Source of the DNA: DATGLG01 sp035294245
Lineage (GTDB): Bacteria; Pseudomonadota; Alphaproteobacteria; JACZXZ01
DNA length: 39,754 nucleotides
Assembly: GCA_035294245.1 (NCBI GenBank)
Contig: DATGLG010000070.1
Coordinates: 1-39,754 of the forward strand
Direction of reading: 5' to 3'
The position numbers and the translations under genes are program-made. Below the pieces are notes generated by a model, which did no database searches, was not told the origin of the DNA, and saw only the letters and a list, made by a program, of their open reading frames with translations. Shown here in pieces: positions 25,734 through 33,850 of the stretch (its first letter is position 1; each line of letters starts with the position of its first letter).

Positions 25734-26723
25734 TCATCCGCTGGGTCTGAGCCTCACGTCTCGCTCATCCCCATAAGCCGCCGCGATTCGGCGCGCGCAG
25801 CCGGCCAAGCAGCGGCGTAGTTCTGGCGGCGCCAGCACCACGATATCGTCGGCGAAACCGAGCAGCAGGCGCGCGGCGTGCTCCGTGCTCTCGATCGGAA
25901 CCGTCGCTTGACGCCAGCCTTTCCTGTCCGGCCGGGCTTGCCTTACCGCATCAGCGACCTCGACGCCCAGGCAATCGAGATGGGGCAACGCCGCCGAGGA
26001 CACGCGCAAGGTGGCCTCGTCCTTCTGTAGGCTCTTCTCGAAGCGTCGCACGGCGCGGTCCCAATAGGAGGCGAGATCAAAGCCGGCAGGATAGGCGAAG
26101 CTGTCGTCGAGCACGTCGATCTCGCGCATCTGGGCGATCTTGTAGGTGCGAATGTCGCGACCCGCGCGCGCGACGAGATACCAGGCTCCGGCCTTGAGGA
26201 CGAGGCCGAGGGGATCGATCTTCCGCCGCACCGTGGCGGACCAGCTCTCATAGCGAATGGAAAGGCGCCGCTCGCCCCACACGGCGCGCGCGATCTCCGG
26301 CAAATGGGCGGGAGGGGCGGCACGGCGATACCAGTCGACCGGGTCGAGATGGAGGCGCTCGCCGATGCGCGCCGCGCGCTGTCCCGCCGCAGGGGGTATC
26401 GCCGCGAGCAGCTTGAGCCGGGCCGCGGCGAGGGGCTGTCCCAGGCCGAGCTCGGCGGCCGGCCCCGGAAGCCCGGCGAGGAGCAGCGTCTCGGCCTCGC
26501 CGGGGGTGAGGCCGGTCAGCCGCGTGCGGTAGCCATCCAGGAGCTGAAGGCCGCCGCCGGGGCCGCGGTCGCCGTAAACCGGCACGCCCGCCGCGCTCAG
26601 CGCATCGATGTCCCGATAGATCGTGCGCACGGAGACCTCGAATTCCGCCGCCAAGGCCTGCGCCGTCACGCGGCCGCGGAGCTGGAGGCGGATCAGGATC
26701 GAGAGAAGGCGATCGGCGCGCAT
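25734..26723 (-). CDS. YafY-type transcription regulator (HTH + WYL)
   Basis: A 329-residue regulator. An N-terminal winged helix (1-60: RADRLLSILIRLQLRG, then TAQALAAEFEVSVRTIYRDI) leads to a WYL ligand-sensing domain (about 130-300, with RRKIDPLGLVLKAGAWYLVA). A short C-terminal WCX-like extension closes it. I chose the ATG at 26723; one at 26747 would begin inside the palindrome. It is divergent from a DUF1579/ABM gene pair, with a CTGACA palindrome between them as the likely operator. The ligand is unknown. Confidence 0.9.
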   Translation of the reverse strand: MRADRLLSILIRLQLRGRVTAQALAAEFEVSVRTIYRDIDALSAAGVPVYGDRGPGGGLQLLDGYRTRLTGLTPGEAETLLLAGLPGPAAELGLGQPLAAARLKLLAAIPPAAGQRAARIGERLHLDPVDWYRRAAPPAHLPEIARAVWGERRLSIRYESWSATVRRKIDPLGLVLKAGAWYLVARAGRDIRTYKIAQMREIDVLDDSFAYPAGFDLASYWDRAVRRFEKSLQKDEATLRVSSAALPHLDCLGVEVADAVRQARPDRKGWRQATVPIESTEHAARLLLGFADDIVVLAPPELRRCLAGCARRIAAAYGDERDVRLRPSG

Positions 26724-26740
26724 TCGATGAATCCAAAATC

Positions 26741-26757
26741 CTGACACAGGATGTCAG
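26741..26757. promoter_or_regulatory. Likely operator between the YafY-type regulator and the DUF1579 gene
   Basis: A perfect 6-bp inverted repeat, CTGACA-cagga-TGTCAG, lies 17 bases before the regulator start and 52 before the divergent gene. Its position suits a repressor that controls both its own gene and its divergent neighbours. Confidence 0.6.
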
Positions 26758-26809
26758 TTATCCCCGTCGATACTACGCCCCGGCGATCTCTAGCGAAAGG
26801 ATCGGGCGA

Positions 26810-27319
26810 ATGACCGCATTATTCGCGAAGGCGGCCACGGGGCCGGTGGCGAGCGACGGCCGCGACGATTTCGATTTCATGATCGGGCGCTGGGCCGTTT
26901 CTCATCGCCGGCTCAGGCGGCGGCTCGTCGGCGATCGCCAATGGGACGAGTTCGGGGGAAGCCTCGAGTTCCGCCCGCTCCTGGGTGGGCAGGCCAATGT
27001 TGACGACAATGTCATCGATCTCCCGTCGGGCCCCTATCGCGCGGTGACGCTGCGGCTCTTCGATCCGGCGAAGAAATTGTGGTCGATCTGGTGGATCGAC
27101 GGCCGCAAGGCCGTGCTCGATCCGCCGGTCCACGGCCGGTTCGAGAATGGAGTCGGGACCTTCCTCGGCGATGACGTGCTCGACGGCCGACCGATCCGCG
27201 TGCGCTTCATCTGGACGGCAAGCACGGCGCGCGGTCCGCGCTGGGAGCAGGCCTTCTCCGCCGATGGTGGCGCCACATGGGAGACGAATTGGAGCATGAA
27301 CTTCGCGCGGACGGGATGA
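26810..27319 (+). CDS. DUF1579-like protein
   Basis: A 169-residue protein with the lipocalin-like pattern of DUF1579-type proteins: FDFMIGRWAVSHRRL near the start, a DEFGGSLEFRPLLGG strand pair, then several W-rich strands (KKLWSIWWIDGRKA) and a final WETNWSMNF. No signal peptide is seen. The function of this family is unknown. It is 26 bases upstream of the monooxygenase-like gene and divergent from the YafY regulator, so the pair is probably its target operon. Confidence 0.7.
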   Translation: MTALFAKAATGPVASDGRDDFDFMIGRWAVSHRRLRRRLVGDRQWDEFGGSLEFRPLLGGQANVDDNVIDLPSGPYRAVTLRLFDPAKKLWSIWWIDGRKAVLDPPVHGRFENGVGTFLGDDVLDGRPIRVRFIWTASTARGPRWEQAFSADGGATWETNWSMNFARTG

Positions 27320-27345
27320 AGGCGCGATCGCGAACGGAGAGACCG

Positions 27346-27639
27346 ATGGCAGAGCTTTTCATCTTCGCCCGGTTCCATGCCCGCGAGAAGGAGGCGGAAG
27401 CCGTCGTGGCAGCGGTGCGCGAGGTCATTCCGCCCACGCGCGGGGAATTCGGTTGTCTTTTTATCGACGCTTATCGCTCCACCCGCAATGCGCGGCTCAT
27501 CTACATCCATTCGCGCTGGACCGACAAGGCCGCCTTCGAGCGCCATGCCGAGCTGCCGCATACGCTGCGCTTTCTCGCGCGCGTCGCGCCGCTCATCGAC
27601 CACCCGCTGGATGTGACGCGCGCGCGGCCGCTCGGATGA
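27346..27639 (+). CDS. ABM-domain (antibiotic biosynthesis monooxygenase-like) protein
   Basis: A 97-residue dimeric alpha-beta barrel protein: LFIFARFHAREKEAEAVVAAV, then the C-L-F-I-D-A-Y strand, RLIYIHSRWTDKAAFERHAEL and a final helix. Such cofactor-free monooxygenases act on quinones or aromatic compounds, but many are uncharacterised. I chose the ATG at 27346, with GGAGA six bases before it. It shares a transcript with the DUF1579 gene and converges on the cyclase gene 18 bases away. Confidence 0.85.
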   Translation: MAELFIFARFHAREKEAEAVVAAVREVIPPTRGEFGCLFIDAYRSTRNARLIYIHSRWTDKAAFERHAELPHTLRFLARVAPLIDHPLDVTRARPLG

Positions 27640-27657
27640 AGAGCGCAAGAGGTCGTG

Positions 27658-29055
27658 TCAGGCGATCTCGTAGACGAGCACCTCGTGGGCGATGCCCCGC
27701 AGGACGTGGGTTTGCGGCTTCGGTGTGATGCCGCGCGCCTCCAGCACCTTGGCGGTGTCGGAATGGCCCAGCACCTGATCGGTGGCGTAGATCGAGCGGG
27801 TCTCCGCCAGGCCCTGCACGCGCGAGGCGATGTTGACGGTCTGCCCGAAATAATCCTGCCGCTCGTTCAGCACGACGGCGAGGCAGGGCCCCACATGGAT
27901 GCCGATCTTGAGCGTCAGCCCCTCGTCGAGCTTGCGAATAGCTTCGCGCATGCGCAGCGCCGCGGCAACGGCGCGGCTCGGCGTCGGGAAGGTCGCCATC
28001 ACCGCGTCGCCGATCGTCTTGACGACGGCGCCGGACTCGGCGGCGACGATCTCCTGAAGAATGCGGAAATGCGCCTTCACGAGATCATAGGCGACGAGAT
28101 CGCCGACGCGCTCGTAAAGCTCGGTCGAGCCCTTGAGGTCGGTGAAGAGGAAGGTGAGGCTGGTGATCTTGAGGCGCTGATCCACATCGAGGGTGTCGGT
28201 GCGGTAGACGTCGCGGAAGGTCTGGTTGGTGAGCAGCCGCTTGGCGGTGAGGAACGGCTTGCGCCGCCCCAGCATCGCCTCCATGCGCTCATCGGCGATC
28301 CACAGCGCGGGCAGCGCGCGCCGCCCGCTGTGATTCTCGAAGGAGACGCGCAAAGGTCCCGGCTGCAGCGCGATCCTGCCCACAGCGGCGTGGCCCTTGC
28401 TGAGGATCATCGCGAGGCTCTGGCGCTCGCGCGTCGGCTCGCCCTTCACGTCCACGAACTGCGCGCCGTGGGTCACCGGATCGAAGATAATGACGAGCTG
28501 AGGCGGCAGGTGGACCGAGAGGATCGCCTTCTCGCCCGGCGGCAGCTCGACCATGTCGAGGGTGATCTCGTCGGCGGCGTGCGCGAAATCCTCCGGCAAG
28601 TCGACGCCGGTGCTCCAAAAAATTTGGCGGCAATATTCGGCGAAGGGGAGCGTGTCCGGCGCATGGGCGGCGATGCTGCGCACGGAAGGGCTGACGGTGA
28701 AGCTCACCTCGACCGTCTCGTCGAGGGTCGGCTCATAGCCAAGCGCGCAGAAGGCACAGCTATATTCCGAGCGATTGACCGCCTTCAGGGTGACGCCGCT
28801 GTCGAGGACGCCGCCGCAGCTCGGACAGAGGACGTTCCACGACATCTCGAAAAGGCCGAGGCGCGCCGCATGGACAAAGGCGGCGATCACCTTGTCCTCG
28901 TCGAAGCCGTGGGCCTGGGCGAAATCGCAAAGGTTGATCCGGTTGAGCGCGCGGTCGTCACCGTCGCGCACGAGCGCCTCGATCGCCGTCACGACATCGC
29001 GTTCGGCGGATTGCTGCAACGTTGCAAACAAGGCGGCGTTTTCGATCGTCGACAT
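27658..29055 (-). CDS. Class III adenylate cyclase with DUF5939 and zinc-ribbon N-terminus
   Basis: A 465-residue soluble protein. A zinc ribbon (C77, C80, C100, C103: LCPSC...CAFC) sits in the N-terminal DUF5939-type region (about 1-290). The class III nucleotide cyclase domain (about 296-465) has metal aspartates D306 (FLFTDLKGSTELYERVGD) and D350 (KTIGDAV), plus N408 and R412 (VNIASR) for transition-state binding. K346 with D401 is the pair expected for ATP selection, so cAMP is the likely product. No transmembrane helix or receiver is seen; the zinc-ribbon part probably senses an unknown signal. It stands alone, converging on the ABM gene. Confidence 0.88.
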   Translation of the reverse strand: MSTIENAALFATLQQSAERDVVTAIEALVRDGDDRALNRINLCDFAQAHGFDEDKVIAAFVHAARLGLFEMSWNVLCPSCGGVLDSGVTLKAVNRSEYSCAFCALGYEPTLDETVEVSFTVSPSVRSIAAHAPDTLPFAEYCRQIFWSTGVDLPEDFAHAADEITLDMVELPPGEKAILSVHLPPQLVIIFDPVTHGAQFVDVKGEPTRERQSLAMILSKGHAAVGRIALQPGPLRVSFENHSGRRALPALWIADERMEAMLGRRKPFLTAKRLLTNQTFRDVYRTDTLDVDQRLKITSLTFLFTDLKGSTELYERVGDLVAYDLVKAHFRILQEIVAAESGAVVKTIGDAVMATFPTPSRAVAAALRMREAIRKLDEGLTLKIGIHVGPCLAVVLNERQDYFGQTVNIASRVQGLAETRSIYATDQVLGHSDTAKVLEARGITPKPQTHVLRGIAHEVLVYEIA

Positions 29056-29222
29056 GAGGAAGCGATCCGGAACGGCCGTGTGACGGAAAATCGTTGGCGG
29101 TGCCGCGGCGCTATCGCGGCGTCGGCATGACGGAGCTTAAGCCTTAAATTGCGCCCGGTAAAGCGAGCGCGATTTGGGGGAGTGTCTCAGTTTGAATTTC
29201 GGGATTGAGTGGTAACCGAGTC

Positions 29223-29732
29223 TCAGCTCTCTAGGCGCGCCATTACCCATTCGACGCTGTCTGGAAGCGAGAGCGCGGATGTATCAAGTATTGGGTAGCT
29301 ATGGGTGAGAGCCTCTTTACGCAGATATTGAGCCCACATCATCATGTCTTCGTTGGCGAGTTCGAGTTGCTTCCGCTCAATCTCCAATCGCCTCGATCGC
29401 GTGTCGTCATCACAGTCGACAAGTATGGGGGTATAAGCGAGGCCGCCGGCAGCGGCCGCCCCATCCGCCAGGAATGAAAAGCGGGTCTGCCCCTCAAAGA
29501 GGAGCCGAGGAGCCGCCTTCGCCTCTCCGGCGAGCCTCCGCATCCAGTCGATGGTCTTGGCGCGTTGCCACGCCTCTCCCGATCCATAGTGCCGGATCAT
29601 CTCGTCGACGGGCGGAACGCCGATACTGTCGAAAAAGAAAACCTTGGCCGTGGTGCCGCAACGAGCCGCGATCGCGCGGGCAATCGTGGTTTTTCCAGAA
29701 CCGGAAGCACCGATCAGGACAACAAAGGCCAC
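29223..29732 (-). CDS. P-loop kinase-like AAA protein
   Basis: A 169-residue P-loop NTPase with Walker A G-A-S-G-S-G-K-T-T at about 8-16, a possible Walker B in TPILVDCDDDTRSRRL, and a C-terminal helix. The small size and the lid-like E-R-K-Q-L-E-L segment suggest a gluconate-kinase or shikimate-kinase-type small-molecule kinase. The substrate is unknown. Base composition is more AT-rich than both neighbours, and the gaps either side are also AT-richer, hinting at a recently acquired gene. No operon partner. Confidence 0.75.
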   Translation of the reverse strand: MAFVVLIGASGSGKTTIARAIAARCGTTAKVFFFDSIGVPPVDEMIRHYGSGEAWQRAKTIDWMRRLAGEAKAAPRLLFEGQTRFSFLADGAAAAGGLAYTPILVDCDDDTRSRRLEIERKQLELANEDMMMWAQYLRKEALTHSYPILDTSALSLPDSVEWVMARLES

Positions 29733-29847
29733 GGCTTCACCTGCTCGCTAGAGAAAAAAGGCCTGCGCCCCTTTATAGCTTGCGAGCGGCCACAAAAGGG
29801 GTCGTGAGCGGAAATTCAAACTTAGACGCTACCCGATTTGACGCGAC

Positions 29848-30471
29848 CTAACGATCGGCGAAGGCAAGCTTGGCGCCGAGGGCGACGAAGGCGCCGGCGA
29901 AAATGCGACGCATCCAGCTCAATACTCGCGGGCGCGAGATCACGTGGTTGCGGACCGCGGCGGCGAAGAGCCCGTAGCCGACGAAGACGACGAAGGTCAG
30001 CAGCATGAAGACGCCGCTCAGCTCGAGCATGCGCGCGAGCGGATGCGCCTCGTCCTTGCTCACGAATTGCGGCAGGAAGGCGAAGAAGAAGATCGAGAGC
30101 TTGGGATTGAGAAGGTTGACCAGGATCGCCGAGACGATCACCTGCCGGGCCGAGCGGGCGTCGACCTTCGGCTCGACGCGCAGCGCGCCGTGCTCCTTGA
30201 GGGTGTTCCACGCCATATAGAGAAGATAGGCGACGCCCAGATACTTGAACGCCTCGAAGGCGAGTCCGCTCGCATGGAGGAGGGCTGCGAGGCCGAAGAT
30301 CGCCGCCGCCATGTGCGGGACGATGCCGAGGGTGCAGCCGAAGGCGGCGACGACGCTGGCGCGGCGCCCGCGCGAGAGCCCCGCGGCGAGCGTGTAGAGG
30401 ACGCCGGTGCCGGGCGAGATGATGATGACGAGAGAGGTGATCAGGAACCCGATGCTCACGCCGGCCTCCAT
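29848..30471 (-). CDS. LysE/RhtB-family amino acid exporter
   Basis: A 207-residue inner-membrane protein with about six hydrophobic helices. It has the LysE signature ISPGTGVLYTLAAGLSRGRRA near the N-terminus and NLLNPKLSIFFFAFLPQFV in the middle. Members export amino acids or homoserine lactones by proton antiport. I chose the ATG at 30471 over 30519 because the family starts just before the first helix. It has no divergent LysR-type regulator, so its substrate cannot be inferred from context. Confidence 0.9.
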   Translation of the reverse strand: MEAGVSIGFLITSLVIIISPGTGVLYTLAAGLSRGRRASVVAAFGCTLGIVPHMAAAIFGLAALLHASGLAFEAFKYLGVAYLLYMAWNTLKEHGALRVEPKVDARSARQVIVSAILVNLLNPKLSIFFFAFLPQFVSKDEAHPLARMLELSGVFMLLTFVVFVGYGLFAAAVRNHVISRPRVLSWMRRIFAGAFVALGAKLAFADR

Positions 30472-30592
30472 TGCGATGACGCGGCCGCCGACTATGTCAT
30501 GGCCGCGCGGAGAACACAACTTGCGCGGGTAGCAGCGCGTCCTTGCCGCGGTCGGCGGCGCGCGCCAGACTGCCGAGGCTGCGGAGCGACGG

Positions 30593-30862
30593 ATGCGGAT
30601 CTCCTTCCACCATTCCCATGCCTATCCCGGCTGCCGCGCCACGATCGCCGATTTGCCGCGGGAGGCGGGTCGCGCGGCGACGGCGCTGGTGGAGTTCAGT
30701 GATGGCGCAATCAGCTCGGCGACATGGGAATCCGCCGGCGATGGGGAGATCGCGATCGCGGTCGATGCCTATCGGACGGCGCGCGGCACCCACGTTGCGC
30801 GGAAGCAATGGCGGCTTCGTCGTGCTGATGGAAGCGGCAATGACTGGGTGGTGGCGCGGTAG
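30593..30862 (+). CDS. Conserved-looking small protein of unknown function
   Basis: An 89-residue basic, Trp- and Arg-containing protein with no signal peptide or membrane helix. GGAG lies a few bases before the ATG. The end, T-H-V-A-R-K-Q-W-R-L-R-R-A-D-G-S, reads like an ordered beta-strand protein, and the frame has normal GC-rich codon use. It ends 11 bases before the ftsH stop on the opposite strand. I do not recognise a family. Confidence 0.55.
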   Translation: MRISFHHSHAYPGCRATIADLPREAGRAATALVEFSDGAISSATWESAGDGEIAIAVDAYRTARGTHVARKQWRLRRADGSGNDWVVAR

Positions 30863-30873
30863 GAGGCCGCCGT

Positions 30874-32751
30874 TCACCCCGCGATCTTGCGAGCGCTGGG
30901 ATCGGGGCCGCGCAGCATGTCGCGCGGCCGCGGCGCGCGCTTGAGATTCTTGGTGAGGTCGGCGAGGGCGTGCTCGTCGAGGGTCTCCGCCGCGAGGAGG
31001 GCGTGGGCGCTGCGGTCAAGCACGGCACGGTTCTCGCTCAGGATCTGCGTCGCGCGCGCGAAGACCTCGGCGATGATGCGCTGGACCGCCTCGTCGATGC
31101 GCTCCGCCGTCGCCTCGCTGAAGCGGCGGGTGAAATAGGAGCCGTCTGCCGGCTGGCCGAGGAAGGAGGGCTTGTCGCTGTCATAGGTGACGTAGCCCAG
31201 CCCGTCATCCATGCCGTAGCGCGCCACCATGCTGCGCGCGATGTCGGTGGCCTTGGCGAGATCGTCGGCCGCCCCCGTCGAGAGCTGCTGGAAGACGAGC
31301 TTCTCCGCCGCACGGCCGCCCAGGAGCACCGCGATCTTGTCCTCGAGCTCCGCGCGCGACATGAGGAAGCGGTCCTCGGTCGGCCGCTGGATCGTGTAGC
31401 CGAGGGCGCCGATGCCGCGCGGGATGATCGAGACCTTGTGGATGCGATCCACGCTCGGCAGGGCGAGGGAGACGAGCGCATGGCCCATCTCGTGATAGGC
31501 GACGACCTCGCGCTCCTTGGGATTGAGGAGGCGGTTCTTCTTCTCGAGCCCGGCCACCATGCGCTCGATGGCGCGGGTGAAGTCGTCCATCGTGACGGCC
31601 TCGGCGCGCCGCCGCGTCGCCAGGATCGCCGCCTCGTTCACCAGATTGGCGAGATCGGCGCCGCTGAAGCCGGTGGTCAGCGCCGCGATCTGCTCGGGAT
31701 CGACATCGCTCGCCAGCCGCGCCTTTCTCATGTGAACCTTGAGGATTTGGATACGCCCTTCCTTGTCGGGGCGGTCGACGAGAATCTGACGGTCGAAGCG
31801 CCCGGCGCGCAGCAGGGCGGGATCGAGGATCTCCGGCCGGTTGGTCGCAGCCAGCAGCACGATGCCCTCGCGCGGATCGAAGCCGTCGAGCTCGGTCAGG
31901 AGCTGGTTCAGGGTCTGCTCGCGCTCGTCGAAGCCGCCGGCGGCATGGGCGGCGCTGCGGGCGCGGCCGAGGGCGTCGAGCTCGTCGATGAAGACGATGG
32001 CGGGGGCCTTTGCGCGCGCCTGCACGAAGAGGTCGCGCACGCGCGCCGCCCCCACGCCGACGAACATCTCGACGAATTCCGGGCCGCTGATCGAGAAGAA
32101 GGGCACCCCCGCCTCGCCGGCGACGGCGCGCGCCAGCATCGTCTTGCCCGTGCCCGGCGGCCCGACGAGGAGGATTCCCTTGGGTACGCGCGCGCCGAGC
32201 CGGCCATAAGTCTTTGGCGATTTCAGGAACTCGACGACCTCGCGCAGCTCCTCCTTGGCCTCGTCGACGCCGGCGACATCGTCGAAGGTCGTCTTGGTGT
32301 CCCGCTCGACGTAGATCCTCGCCTTGCTCTTGCCGATCTGCATGAGGCCGCCGAAGCCCTGGCGCTCGGCCATGCGGCGGACCACGAAGAACCACAGCCC
32401 GAAGAAGATCGCCGTCGGCACGATCCAGGAGAGCACATCCTGGAGCACAGAGTCGCCCGTGGTGCCCGTATAGGTCACCCCGGCCTTGGCGAGCTGCTGG
32501 GCGATATCGGGCGCCACGCGAATGGTGGCAAAGCGCGTCGCGCCGTTGCGGTCCGGGGCCTTGAGGGTGCCGGTGATGACCTGGTTGCCGACCGCGACGC
32601 TCCTGATCTTGCCCTGCTGGAGGTATTGCTCGAATTGGCTATAGGGAATCGACTCGGTGCTCCGGTTGCTCATCCACCAGCTTTGCAGCAGGTAGATGCC
32701 GAAGATCGCCGCGATCGCATACCAGATGTGGTATTTCGTCTTCTTGTCCAT
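30874..32751 (-). CDS. ftsH: FtsH/Yme1-family ATP-dependent zinc metalloprotease
   Basis: A 625-residue membrane-anchored AAA+ protease that degrades membrane and soluble proteins. Two transmembrane helices (about 8-26 and 108-124) flank a periplasmic domain. The AAA module has Walker A GPPGTGKT (197-204), Walker B IVFIDE (252-257) and the second-region-of-homology arginines (LLRAGRFDRQ). The zinc site is H420-E-M-G-H424, with the third ligand in the GAADDLAKATD helix. The ATG at 32751 is preferred to an in-frame start at 32850. Alphaproteobacterial main ftsH genes usually sit near tilS and glmM, so this isolated copy may be a paralogue. Confidence 0.95.
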   Translation of the reverse strand: MDKKTKYHIWYAIAAIFGIYLLQSWWMSNRSTESIPYSQFEQYLQQGKIRSVAVGNQVITGTLKAPDRNGATRFATIRVAPDIAQQLAKAGVTYTGTTGDSVLQDVLSWIVPTAIFFGLWFFVVRRMAERQGFGGLMQIGKSKARIYVERDTKTTFDDVAGVDEAKEELREVVEFLKSPKTYGRLGARVPKGILLVGPPGTGKTMLARAVAGEAGVPFFSISGPEFVEMFVGVGAARVRDLFVQARAKAPAIVFIDELDALGRARSAAHAAGGFDEREQTLNQLLTELDGFDPREGIVLLAATNRPEILDPALLRAGRFDRQILVDRPDKEGRIQILKVHMRKARLASDVDPEQIAALTTGFSGADLANLVNEAAILATRRRAEAVTMDDFTRAIERMVAGLEKKNRLLNPKEREVVAYHEMGHALVSLALPSVDRIHKVSIIPRGIGALGYTIQRPTEDRFLMSRAELEDKIAVLLGGRAAEKLVFQQLSTGAADDLAKATDIARSMVARYGMDDGLGYVTYDSDKPSFLGQPADGSYFTRRFSEATAERIDEAVQRIIAEVFARATQILSENRAVLDRSAHALLAAETLDEHALADLTKNLKRAPRPRDMLRGPDPSARKIAG

Positions 32752-32909
32752 TCCCGGCCCTTCCATCGCGGCGGGCCGCCTGTCGCGCGCCCGCTCTAGA
32801 TAACGTTGGGACCGGGCGCGATAGTTTCCAGGGTCGAGGCGTGGCTGCAATGGCGTGCGCCGCGGCGGTATTCGCCGTCACCGCCGGGGGCCTGGGGGAC
32901 GCGCAAAGG

Positions 32910-33668
32910 CTAGATCGCCGGATTCTGCGCGAACATGAAGCGGAGCACCGCCACTGCCTGGTCACGCGGCAGGCTCAGCACCTCCTTGTAGAGGCTGCTC
33001 GTCAAGGCGCAGGCCTTGCCATGATCCAGGCTGGTGAGGCGGGTAAGATCGCTCACGGCGGCGTTGCCGTATTTCGCGGCGAGCTGGCGCGCAACTTGGC
33101 CGAGGGCCGGCGCCACCTCGTCCTTCGTCGGCACGCGCTGAGGACTCGCGGCGCCGGTGGCGATGATGGCGCCGAGGGCCTCGTCGTCCCGCCGGCTGAG
33201 CTCGGGCGTGATCAGCTGCGTGATGGGCGCCACCGTGCCGCCGGGGCGGGGAAAGAGGAAGTCGAAGCAGGCATCGGCACTCTTGGCGCCGATCTCGTCA
33301 ATGCTCAGGGTCATCACGCGAGCGAACTCGATAAGCGCATCGCCGGACGCGATGGGAATGTATTTCCTGGCAATCACGCCGACATCGCTACGCAGAGCGG
33401 CGTCGAGCTCGGATTTCGGCGTGCCATCCCTGCGCGCGTCGACGACGGTGTCGCGGAGGCGCGCATAGGCATCAGGATCCGCCTGGCGGATCGCCGCATA
33501 GAGCGGCGACTGGCCCAGCTCCCGATCGACGCTCGCGGAGGTGACTCCGGCGCCGCCGAGAAAGTGCGCGAGCAGGGCGTAGGCTCCGATGGCGGGAATA
33601 ACGCCGATTACCGCCCAGCCAAAGGCGCGCCAGCTCATTTGCGGTTTGCGGAATGACGGCCAGGCCAT
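32910..33668 (-). CDS. Membrane-anchored protein of unknown function
   Basis: A 252-residue protein with one N-terminal membrane helix (about 14-34, WAVIGVIPAIGAYALLAHFL). A mostly helical, Ala/Arg-rich periplasmic domain of about 210 residues follows, with two cysteines that could pair (D-A-C-F-D-F-L-F and K-A-C-A-L-T). I recognise no family. I chose the ATG at 33668; the longer frame upstream is basic and implausible. It is divergent from the archaemetzincin-like gene across 182 bases and could share its regulation. Confidence 0.65.
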   Translation of the reverse strand: MAWPSFRKPQMSWRAFGWAVIGVIPAIGAYALLAHFLGGAGVTSASVDRELGQSPLYAAIRQADPDAYARLRDTVVDARRDGTPKSELDAALRSDVGVIARKYIPIASGDALIEFARVMTLSIDEIGAKSADACFDFLFPRPGGTVAPITQLITPELSRRDDEALGAIIATGAASPQRVPTKDEVAPALGQVARQLAAKYGNAAVSDLTRLTSLDHGKACALTSSLYKEVLSLPRDQAVAVLRFMFAQNPAI

Positions 33669-33850
33669 GATGCGGAATTCCCCTCGATACCGATACGGCG
33701 ATGAATGGCGGCTGCATCTTAGCCGATGGGCGCCCCGAATACATCGGGGACGGCGCATATTGGTACGAGGGCGGTGCGGGATTGGCGCGATTGTTTTAAC
33801 CATTTGGCCGCACTTGACGGCCCTTAGCTGGCGAAGCATGAATCGCCGCC

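Noticed and set aside
29136..29150. TTAAGCCTTAA as a CtrA box before the cyclase gene
   Set aside because: The half-sites are three bases apart rather than seven.
29768..29801. CCCCTTT/AAAGGGG arms as a terminator
   Set aside because: The loop is long (20 bases) and no T-tract follows on either strand, so termination is not supported.
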